Below are positions 8,587 to 18,000 of a DNA stretch of 40,951 nucleotides, in pieces. Numbering within the stretch: the first letter of the stretch is position 1; the number at the start of each line of letters is the position of its first letter. The position numbers were made by a program, and so were the translations under genes. Origin of the DNA: Simkaniaceae bacterium (GTDB lineage Bacteria; Chlamydiota; Chlamydiia; Chlamydiales; Simkaniaceae). The stretch covers positions 1 to 40,951 of the forward strand of contig JAPOVA010000006.1 of NCBI GenBank assembly GCA_026708385.1. The letters run 5' to 3'. Below the pieces are notes generated by a model that was not told the DNA's origin, did no database searches, and saw only the letters and a program-made list of their open reading frames with translations.

Positions 8587-10479
8587 CTATTCTTCGAACA
8601 TTACGGGTAGGGTCTGCTTAACTGCGCAGTTCCGCCGTCTTTCCCTCAACATTTGCCCGTACAAGAGCCGTTTGGCCAGTATCGCCGACACGAACCCCGC
8701 ATCGGCACCATGTTCGACCAAAAGCCGCATCACCTCCACGTGGTCCCCGTCCATCGCCACCAAAAAAGCTGTTTGCCCCCGGGCATCGGGATCGTTCACA
8801 TCGATATCGGGATGGTTAAGTAGAAAGGCCACACTCTCTCTTTGCCCCATGGCACTTGCCGCCGTAAGAGCCGTCCACCCGTATCCGTCGACAAGATCCG
8901 TGTGAGCACCATGTTCGTGCAGAAATTGCATAACCTCCGTGTGACCTCCGGTTGCCGCCACTACGACGGCTATGCGCCCCCGGGCATCGGGATCGTTCAC
9001 ATCGATATCGGGATGATTAAGTAGAAAGGCCACACTCTCTCTTTCCCCTGCGGCACTTGCCCGTGTAAGGGCCGTCCAACCGAACCCGTCGGCAAGATCC
9101 ATGTGAGCACCGTGTTCGCGTAGAAGCTTCATAACCTCCACACGGCCTCCCAACGCCGCCCCTGTGATCGCCTTTCGCCCCACGCCATCGGAACCGTTCA
9201 CATCGATATCGTGATGGTTAAGTAGAAAGGCCACGCTCTCCTTGTGCCCCTTAAAACTCGCCAGTGTAAGGGCCGTCCACCCACCCTTACCGGCACGACC
9301 CGGGTCGGCACCGTGATCACACAGAAGCTTCACAACCTCCGTGTGCCCCCCGTATGCCGCCTCCACAACGGCTATTCGCCCCTCGCCATCGGGCTGATCC
9401 ACATTGCAACCCCGAGCAAGTAGGCGAGCCACACCGTCAGTCCATCCGAGATTGCTTGCCCGTGTAAGGGCCGTCCATCCACACACACCGACACGACCCG
9501 GGTCGGCACCATGTTCACACAGAAGGATCATCACCTCCTCGTGTGCTCCGTATGCCGCCCCTACGATAGCTACTTTTCCCGGGCCATGGGCAAGATGCAC
9601 ATCGCAGCCCCGAGAAAGTAGAAACGCTACACTCTCCCTCCGTCCCCCGGCACTTGCCACCGTAAGAGCCGTCCACCCGAACCTGTCGATACGATCCGGC
9701 CGGGCACCGCGGTCACACAGAAGCTTCACAACCTCCGTGTGCCCCCAACGTGCTGCCTCTACGATAGCGATTCGCCCTTCGCCGTCGGGATCGTTCACAT
9801 CGATATCGCGATGGTTAAGTAGAAAGACCACACTCTCCGTCCTGCCCTCGGCACTTGCCCTCGTAAGAGCCGTCCACCCGAGCCCGTCGACAAGATCGAT
9901 CCGGGCACCGTGGTCAAGCAGAACGGCCATAACCTCCGTGTGGCCTCCGATGGCCGCCTCCATGAGAGCTATTCTCCCTTTGTCATCGGGATCGTTCGCA
10001 TTGATGCGGTGAGCAAGTAGAACAGTCACGCTCTCCGCCCGTCCCCCGGCACTCGCCCACGTAAGAGGTGACCATCCGGACTTGTCGCAACGCCCCGGAT
10101 CGGCACCGCATCCGATCAACAATGCGATCATGCCCGGCCGACCCTCACCGCTTGCCCACATAAGAGCCGTCCATCCACCCCGGCTGACGGCATGTATGTC
10201 GGCACCGTGGCTATACAGAAGTGCCACAACCTTCGTGTGTCCCTTGTATGCCGCCTGTAGTAAAGCGATTCGCTTTCCTGCATCGGCACGGTTCACATCG
10301 CAACCTTGTCCGATCAAGGAGTTCACACTCTCCGTTTCTCCTTCGGCACTTGCCCATGTGAGAGGCGACCACCCGAACTCATCGCAACGATCCGGATCGA
10401 CGGAAGATGTCTCCCTTCCCCCGACATGATTCACGATCCGTTCAAACAGACCTCCGGCACGTGCAATCGTCATCATCAT
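8587..10479 (-). CDS. Ankyrin-repeat protein, 628-630 aa
   Basis: Ankyrin repeats run from about residue 30 to 600 in alternating types (GWTALTRASAEGR.ESV.FLLNH, then DPDARGRIAVV.AA.GGHTEVM). The pattern is the same higher-order one as in the 884- and 585-aa proteins. The N-terminus is MMMTIARAGGLFERIVNHVG. Three ATG codons are stacked at 10479, 10476 and 10473 behind AGGGG; the third best matches the MTI start and spacing of the paralogs. The C-terminal 35 residues are basic and do not carry the YDTIV/RYCELMG block. No membrane segment is seen. The promoter at 10523-10551 overlaps a long palindrome, suggesting repressor control. Confidence 0.85.
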   Translation of the reverse strand: MMMTIARAGGLFERIVNHVGGRETSSVDPDRCDEFGWSPLTWASAEGETESVNSLIGQGCDVNRADAGKRIALLQAAYKGHTKVVALLYSHGADIHAVSRGGWTALMWASGEGRPGMIALLIGCGADPGRCDKSGWSPLTWASAGGRAESVTVLLAHRINANDPDDKGRIALMEAAIGGHTEVMAVLLDHGARIDLVDGLGWTALTRASAEGRTESVVFLLNHRDIDVNDPDGEGRIAIVEAARWGHTEVVKLLCDRGARPDRIDRFGWTALTVASAGGRRESVAFLLSRGCDVHLAHGPGKVAIVGAAYGAHEEVMILLCEHGADPGRVGVCGWTALTRASNLGWTDGVARLLARGCNVDQPDGEGRIAVVEAAYGGHTEVVKLLCDHGADPGRAGKGGWTALTLASFKGHKESVAFLLNHHDIDVNGSDGVGRKAITGAALGGRVEVMKLLREHGAHMDLADGFGWTALTRASAAGERESVAFLLNHPDIDVNDPDARGRIAVVVAATGGHTEVMQFLHEHGAHTDLVDGYGWTALTAASAMGQRESVAFLLNHPDIDVNDPDARGQTAFLVAMDGDHVEVMRLLVEHGADAGFVSAILAKRLLYGQMLRERRRNCAVKQTLPVMFEE

Positions 10480-10499
10480 CCCCTATTTTTAAAATGAAA

Positions 10500-10537
10500 A
10501 ATAACTTACATAATACATATGTATTTTATAAGTTATT
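10500..10537. promoter_or_regulatory. 38-bp near-perfect palindrome over the ANK promoter (candidate operator)
   Basis: The sequence is symmetric about a central CATATG at 10516-10521. The arms AATAACTTA and TAAGTTATT pair exactly, and only two of the nineteen base pairs mismatch. It covers the -10 box (10523-10528) and the likely transcription start of the minus-strand ANK gene, where a dimeric repressor would act. A hairpin in the leader RNA is an alternative. Confidence 0.55.
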
Positions 10538-10551
10538 GATTTTATTTGCAA
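10523..10551 (-). promoter_or_regulatory. sigma70-type promoter of the 628-aa ANK gene
   Basis: On the minus strand TTGCAA, a 17-base spacer and TAAAAT lie about 45 bases before the start codons. Similar promoters precede the other minus-strand ANK genes. Confidence 0.55.
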
Positions 10552-10601
10552 GTACTGTACAGGTTATGAATTTTATTTTCAATGAAAAAAAATAAAATTT
10601 G

Positions 10602-11276
10602 TTATGAGCTACATTTCGCAAACGCACCTTGTTGTGTTGTGAGGTGCACATACCGGGAAGAATAGGTACGATCCGTCCCCCCGTTATTCTTCCGGAAAAC
10701 ATGCGTAGTTTGTTTAATATCAACAACATCCCTTTCGACACCCATGATGAGAGAGAACGAACTCTTCGGGAAAGCACGAGTAGAACGGGGAACGCATCCG
10801 CACCATCTCGTCTCGAAAGACGCATATGTAACGACACATCGGTCACCCCCCCTACCGATCCTGACAAATCCTCTTTCGGGATAAAGATCGCGTTCCTCAT
10901 CGATCATTGTCGTGCGCTTGGTTCCGGTAGAACACCTTATCGATAAGTTTTGGTGAACCTCTCTGTCAGCACGCATTTGCGACACCATAGACGCAACCAT
11001 CGGCTCCATGTCCGTGTTCTTCCTGTCTTGTTCCGACTCTCCGTACATGTGCATCTCTGCTTCGGAGACGGGGAAAATCTCAGAGATGACGGATTCAGAG
11101 ACTTGTCGAGGAAGTATTACAAAACGAGGCCCGACTTCGGTTCGTGCTACCGAGCGATGGGGTCTCGCCTTCCTGTGGGATTTCGACTTCTTGTGGCGGG
11201 ATCTCCCTTCTGCTTGTGCTCCGGAGAGCATCGCTATGGCCGGAGCCAAAACCGAAGCAAGTATTGCTTTTACCAT
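10602..11276 (-). CDS. Exported hypothetical protein, about 224 aa, with an internal G7 tract
   Basis: The longest frame opens with GTG at 11327, but the ATG at 11276 gives a textbook signal peptide (MVKAILASVLAPAIAMLSGA, cleavage likely after AQA), so that start is preferred. The mature part starts with a very basic His/Arg/Lys/Ser stretch, then a mixed region with no domain I recognise. A run of seven C on the plus strand (10846-10852, G7 in the mRNA) lies in the coding region. Just beyond it a second frame opens (to 10526) that also reads plausibly. Gain or loss of one G would swap about 80 C-terminal residues for a different tail of about 110. This could be phase variation or decay. Export is well supported; function is unknown. 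Confidence 0.5.
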   Translation of the reverse strand: MVKAILASVLAPAIAMLSGAQAEGRSRHKKSKSHRKARPHRSVARTEVGPRFVILPRQVSESVISEIFPVSEAEMHMYGESEQDRKNTDMEPMVASMVSQMRADREVHQNLSIRCSTGTKRTTMIDEERDLYPERGFVRIGRGGDRCVVTYASFETRWCGCVPRSTRAFPKSSFSLIMGVERDVVDIKQTTHVFRKNNGGTDRTYSSRYVHLTTQQGAFAKCSS

Positions 11277-11514
11277 ACCCGAAAACCTAGAGGAGATAGC
11301 GATAAACAACCCACTCCCCGTCTCCACCGTCTATCAGCTCTCCCGGTGTAATCCTCCCCTCTTCAACACACCGATCGTATGCCTGCCTAACCCAAGGTAT
11401 ATTCATACCATCGATCATCAGAGTAGGTGGAATCGTGAGATAGGTGTTTCACGGACAGGATATCGCAACAGAGTATAACGAGTAAACGACACGGTCGGGA
11501 TCCGATCTCCCCGA

Positions 11515-11745
11515 TCACACGTATTTGCCGGATGTGACGCGAGGAACTTCCTGAAGAACGGAGGCTGTGTTGCGAATCCCGAACAGCAGTTTCCTTCCAT
11601 CCCTTGGTATCGTGGATCTATTTGGCATTGTGCATCTATGCGACGAGATAGCAGATCCGTACGAGCCATCGCACGGGGCCTTGCATACGCAGAACTCAGC
11701 CAATAATAGGCAACCGATCATTAGGAACACCGCGGAACGTCTCAT
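11515..11745 (-). CDS. Small exported Cys-rich protein, 76 aa
   Basis: The ATG at 11745 follows GAGAGG at good spacing; a GTG five codons upstream is an alternative. The N-terminus (MRRSAVFLMIGCLLLAEFC) has a two-arginine n-region, a hydrophobic core and cysteines, as in a signal peptide. Cleavage could be by signal peptidase I or, if LAEFC or nearby acts as a lipobox, by signal peptidase II. The remaining 50 residues contain Cys and many Ser/Arg and are unrecognised. It lies upstream of and in the same direction as the other exported protein, with a 240-base gap. A different open frame covers the same bases, so the tail is less certain than the signal. Confidence 0.4.
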   Translation of the reverse strand: MRRSAVFLMIGCLLLAEFCVCKAPCDGSYGSAISSHRCTMPNRSTIPRDGRKLLFGIRNTASVLQEVPRVTSGKYV

Positions 11746-12030
11746 CCTGAACCTCTCCACATCCGAAAAATTTCCCCGATCCTATCCCAATCCAGGACAA
11801 AAGTAAACACCGTGCCCAACCGGCACAAACGGGAGGAACATAGGTACGGGTGAGTGGTGTATTTATAATACATTGGTTATTAGTGGATTAATACATGTGA
11901 TCCGTGCAATTGTGGCCACTTAAAATGGGTGTGGCGGAAAATTTTCCTTCCGAAAGGGCCGGTAAATTAAAATGTTAATAGGAGAGGGGGAAGGGCCGAA
12001 CCGTGCGGTTCCGCAACCAAAATACGGCCC
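11746..12030. other. Intergenic region after the giant gene
   Basis: No ORF of note. An AT-rich stretch (11860-11920) could hold the promoter of the small exported protein. A GAACCG/CGGTTC inverted repeat (11998-12011) lies 20 bases beyond the stop of the giant gene, without a T-run; it could aid termination weakly. Confidence 0.3.
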
Positions 12031-15000
12031 CTACCGTACGATGCACGGAGGTGTCGGATTCGGGCCATCCTTCTCCGGAACACCTACTCCCGTATCTCCG
12101 CGTCGGGAAGAGGTGATGCGTTTGCGATACCTATCGACATAGGGAGCGAAGTAGGGGAGTACCGGAACGAACCGTTCCGACAAAAAGGCAAAGAACGCAT
12201 CTGCCGAGGCACTCTCCCCGATGATTTCGAGATCCTCCTTGTCCAAGTTCGGTCTGCGCGTCCGGAATCGCGCATCGATCATAAGACGTCTGACGGAGGG
12301 TATGGACATCGGGTCTTGTTTAAGGGGTTTCCCTCTCCGGGCGAGGATGTGCATGGTATCGGCCGCGCACAGGTAGTAGTCCCTACCGGATCGTTCCTTC
12401 CTCTCCCTTTCCCGTTCTTCTTCCAACTTCGCGAGGACGTACTCGATACCGAACCGATTCGGACAGGAACGACAACCCCTATTGAGTCGTTCCTCTTTCT
12501 CCGTTTCCTCCTCTGCTTTTTTCTCTTTATCCATCTTCTTTTTGATATGATTGGCATCATGGAGGTCGAGAAGAACAACCTCATACTTATCGGTCGTACG
12601 CGTTCTGATAAGCAAGACAAACCGAGCCCCCTTGAGCACGGGAACCTTTTCCTGCGCAACGCGCAAAAAGTTCGGCGAAGCAAAAAGTCCCCCTTCCGCA
12701 ATGTGGGTTTCGAGAGCCGTATAGCTACTCATGTCGGTATAGGGAAGCTCATCCGTCGGAAATTTCACGGGAACGACAGGGGTAAATGTCACCCTATCTC
12801 CCGATGTATGGTCGGTCCGATCGTTCGCTCGGTCGTCCGATGCCTTGCTATCGGCGTCGGCTTCCTCCTCGGCGTAGGCCATGCGCCGGGAACACCCGCC
12901 GTTACCCACATACCGGGAGCGCATATTTCCCTCCCTGACCTTGCCCCGCATGCGCGTTTCCAACGTATCCGTATCCATGATCTCCCTCAATTCGGGGCAT
13001 TTCCGGATGCATGACTCAAGTGTGTCGAGTAAAGCCCGGATTTTGCGGTCGATGATCTCCCGAACATCACACTCCTCGCGGTGCGATCGCAGCCTGTGTA
13101 GGGGGTGTACGAAAACCTCTTCGCAAAAGATCGGACCCAACGCCCGGAATAACTCTCCCCTCTTTCCCGGAGGATACTCTTTCGTACCCTCCCGAAAGAG
13201 GTGTTCGATTTCGGCACGCCACTCCTTCTCGAGGAGGTCGAGAGCATCTTCTCCCTGTCTCTCTCCCTCTTTGATCGTAAGATAGATAAAGAGGTCTTTG
13301 AACTTGAGGTCTTCAACATGAAGCACCTCTTTGATCGCCCGCGCATCCTCTTCCGACAGAACAAACGAGGCACCCATGCCCGATCGCAATTTTCTCAACC
13401 TGCCTACACCCTGCAAGAAAAAATTCTTGCACGTATGCCGTCCCACCGTGACGAGTGCTTGTGATCCTTCGGCAAGATCGATATCGACCCCCACGGTCGC
13501 ATCCTGACCATAAAAGGTAAAGAGTCTCTCTCGCCCTATCGAACAGAGTTCGCGGGCGACGGGTTCCGTCTCACCCCTGAGCAAGAGACAACGACGCCCC
13601 GTATCTCTTTCCACGTACTCCACACCGTCAATGGGAGGCTCCCTACGCTCCTTCGTACTTTCCAAGATCCCCTTCGCAATCTCCACTTCCGAACGGAACT
13701 CTCGGAAATAGCCTGCCGTATCGATAATGACGTTGTGTCCTTCTCCGTGTTGCAAGAGGAGTTCACCTATGTCGGAAACGGTCCGGATGCGCTCTTGCGA
13801 ATCTCTCCAAAGCGGAATGAGGTTGTCGAAAGGGGCCGTCACATCCCGCTCAAGTCGCAACATGTGCGGCATATTCTCCGTCAACGTCCCGGAGGCCCCT
13901 TGACAACACTTCGTCCTTGCAACGATGAGTTGCGGATAACTCGTAAGGGTCTGAGGTGCATACCGGAACTTCGATAAGACGACGATCGCCGTAAAACGCA
14001 GACGATGCTTCGGATCGGCATTGATCTTACGTAGTAACTCTTCTTTTTCCTCTCGACTCAGATTGAGCGAGGGGTGTTCCTCTCCCGTAAATTGTTGCAG
14101 TGCCTCATAACCGGGAGACCGGATGAACATCTCCCGGGACTCCTGCAAAGAGAGGGCGTGTAATTCTTCCAAAAAGCGTTCCGCATCTTCTCGGGTAAAA
14201 GGGGTATGGAGGTTGGCTTGGAAGACGCAGTTGAGAACGAGGCCGATCGAAGAAAATTGCGCCCCTCCGATCCTCGTACCGTACCGAGCGGGAAAGGCGA
14301 TGCGCTCTTCTCCGAGCACATAACGCTCGTTCCATACGAGAGACAGACTTGCGGGAAGGGTATGGATCAACTGCTCACGCACCACGGCAAAACGGTCAAG
14401 CTCTTCTTCGGATAACGTATCGAAGTAGGGTCGGCAAAGAGCTTCTTCATACTCCCCCCCCAAGATCCTCTTCGCTATTCCCCGGTACGCATCGGGCACT
14501 TGTAGGAGATCGAGGCTCTTTGTGATGAGCAGGGGAAGGATCTCTTCCCTGTAGACTTGCTCATCCCACTGCGCAATGTCCCTATCGGATAGCAGTAGTT
14601 CGTAGGTCTCCGCTATTGTCTCGATATATGCGGCGGGAAGGGGGCGCTTTCTTCCGAATGAGTAGTCGTAAGAAAAGCCGATATGGAGTGCTTCCGATGA
14701 CTCGTCGATGAAATCGGACGCTTCGGACAGCAACCGGCGGATCCTCTCCGCGTAGCCGGAGACCGTCTCTACGTGAGCCGGCCCGCAACCGTCACCGGCC
14801 TTCATCAACAACTCTTTATGGCATAAGACGGAGAGTCCGTGCAAGACCCCCACCGAAAGGAGTACGACCCTTCCCTCCTTCCGTGCCCTTTCAAGCCGGC
14901 GTACGATTGAGTCTAATTCGACCGGATCACCCATGTCCCTACGTGACACATCGAGCAACGTAATCGATTGGTCGAAGGCCTTGCCTAAGATGCGACCCAT

Positions 15001-18000
15001 TTGCTTCCGCGTCTCCTCCAGGAGGGCTCTCGGAACGGTGAGCAGGGTGAGCTTGCCCGAACCGGCCGTCAGGTACAACCAAAGGGGAATGGCCACTTTC
15101 GATTTCCCGAAACCCGTGCGTGCCTCTTTCAAAAGAGAGGGAGAGAGATCGGAACCGGGAGAGAGGCTACGCAGAAAAGCAACCTGTTCTTCCCTCAGCA
15201 TCAACCCCGTAAAATATTCGAATACGAGAAGGTGGGGGTTTTCCTCCACTACGTACGCCCGTTTTGCCCGTAACAGTTGTGCCGCCCGTTCCCTATCCCC
15301 TTCCGCAAGTGTTCTCACTGTTTGAGAAAGACGCCTCATAGCGACATGTGCGAGGAGATACTCCCCGATCTTCTCTTTGAGCATGCGGAGCTCCTCCGGC
15401 TTGAGAAAGGGGTTCCCCTTCAGTATGCGTTCGTCATCCTTCCTGCCGAAAGCAATGAGCAAGTCGTTCAGGGAAAGGGGCGTAATGATATTGCCCCGCA
15501 CGTACTCCATCTGCTTTTGCGAAAACGACGCACCTAGTTGCATGATCTCTCGTTCCCGCCGGTCCGCGTCGGCCCGGAGGGTCGCAATCCTCTTTTCGAG
15601 CACCTCCGTAAGTTCCGACACCTGCTCTTTCCGGATAACGGGCTCTTTCCCTTCCCCCCTTTTTCGAAGTCGCCGTTCCACCTCTTCCGCCCCTTCGATC
15701 AACATCCGTAACTCTTTGTTCACACAGGGCTCATGCGAACCCTTCTTCGAGTATCCCTCCAGAGTATTCCGGATATCACATACGACCTCAATATCTTCCG
15801 ATACATCGGGAGGGGCGGTCGTCATGTCCGTACCGGCGTTGTCGAAAGGGGAGGAATCGATCTTCGGCTCTTCGCAACGTAGCAAACGTGCGTGCGCGGG
15901 GGGAGGGCGAAGAGGGGGCCGGCTTTTCGTCGTACGGGGCAAGATCGATCGCCCCGTTCTGCCTCTCGACCGGATAGCCCTCTCTCTCCTTTCCCACACC
16001 CCCGCATAAGCGGGATCCGAACAGATCAGATTCCACATCATGCGGAGCTCGTATTCCTTCCGTTTATCCGGAAGTTGTGAAAGGAATTCTGCAGAGGGAA
16101 GGGGAGCCGGGTGGTGTAGGGCGGCTTCCAAGATGATGGCGGCCAACTGCACTTCCGGAACGGAATCATTCCAAGAGGTCAGGACGAGAAGGGCAACCTC
16201 TTCCCGTCTCGGATCTCCGGCCGGTGCCTCACGTGCCGCACCGTAGTAGTCGAGAAACCGAGAAACCAAAGAGATCGGACGGAGAGCATGGGCCGTGGGG
16301 AGCGGTTTTTTCGGATCCGAAAGGGTCATTTCGAACCGTTTCCAAGAACCGGACAGTCGGGCCGAATGAGAGTCACTCCGGTGTTCTCTTGTCGGAGGTG
16401 TTACGCATACGCCGACTCCCGATTTCGCGATCATCTCCTCTTCTTCGTCCGTTAAGGCGAAGGGGAAGACGTTGTTTGCCTGCATACGGTAGTCCCGCAG
16501 GTCTCGCTTAAGAACCCGCTTCAATCGATCGTATTCTACGAAGTGCCTATGGACGGAGGTCACCCTCGGCTCGTCCAAAGCCAAGAGAGCCACTCGAATC
16601 CTCAGCGCAACGCCGTGCGGATGTCTGTCACGTATCTCCCGGTTTTCCTCGACGGTATCGAGGAGAAAGAGCAACGATTCCCGATCCAAGGGTCGCGCAT
16701 TCTCCTTGAGAAGAGCGATCAAACGGGCAGCCTTCGTGAACTGTCCGGCTCTAAGGGTAAGATGCAAAGCATAGGCGAGCTCCGCGGGACGTGCATCGAA
16801 CGCATCAAACTCCCCCTTTTCATCGAAACGGTAGACGAACAAAGGGGATCTGCCCTCCTCACAACGCATATCGGGCGGAGAGAATAACTCCGGGGGGCGT
16901 TCGAGCTTTTGCAGAGGCTTGGCCGGCACGTAGACGATGCGTCGCCCCTCTTCATTCCGTAGAACCAAGTAGTGCCGGGCCGGTTCGAAAAAGGGAGAGA
17001 CCGGATCATCATCCAAGTAGTAGCCGGGATGTTGACTACTCACCCACTTCTCTCCTACCAAAGTGAAACGGAGATTCCGGTTCCGGTATTCGGCAGATAC
17101 GACCCGACCCGAATCATCCCTCCACAAGAAGAGGTCGTGCGGGTCGGCAATCTTTCCGAAAAAACGGGCCTCCTTACTTGCGTAATCCCGGACAAGAAAG
17201 AGCCCGGTCGGTTGTCCCTCTTCCAACCGTTCCACTACGCACCCGTCGTAGGAGTAGACCGGCTTTTCCTCTCCCTTGCAAAAGAAGAGGTATTGTCTCC
17301 TTTTTTCGGACTGCAAGAGATAACACTCGAGATCACCCGCGTAAGCTATGGGGAGCTCGCGGTCGCTCCACATCGTTTTATCCAACTGCCTCTTCCGGTA
17401 GGTCCCCGCAAAGGGGGGTGTTTCCACGGTTCGTAACTCGGACTTGTCAACCGGTTCGGGCCTGCGCCCCGGATGGAAGAGATATCCGTGCGCAACGCGT
17501 ATACGCATTTCCGGGTCATCGGAACGCAAAAAGATGCGCACCTTTCCCGTCAGTTCCGCAAGCCCTCCCCGGAAGTAGGGAGCCAAGGCGAAAAGGAGAC
17601 TACCCGTTTCATCAAGATACCTGCTATCTCGCAAAAGGCGTTCCGTTTTTTCCTCAAAGGCCGAATAGGCCCGTTTTTTTTCTTCATCATACCCCTTGCT
17701 TCTGCAGAAGTACGATAGCGCCAATCCCTCCAAAAAATAGAAGAAAAAAACCTGTTCGGAAAGGAGATATTTCTCGGCTCGTGCCCCCCCCTCTCCGGCA
17801 AATGCAATGAGGCGGAGTAGTTGTTCCGGATCCTCTTCCGCCGCCCGTAAGAGGAGATGGCACACCCTACTTTCCGCATCGCAGAAACCGAGCACATTCT
17901 GCTTCTTCCTGTGTAGGGTTTGCGTAAGGAGAGCGAGTAGTGCGGTTCTCATCGCGGGTGCTCGTAAGGAGTGAGGAAACCGGTTAAAATGGCTGATGAT

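Noticed and set aside
162-10479. Regular DNA repeats resembling a repeat array
   Set aside because: The period of 99 or 198 bp matches ankyrin codons and the frame is open throughout, so these are protein repeats and not a CRISPR or satellite array.
10526-10900. Minus-strand ORF of 124 codons as a separate gene
   Set aside because: It has no ribosome binding site and overlaps the exported protein gene; it is better viewed as the alternative frame beyond the G7 tract.
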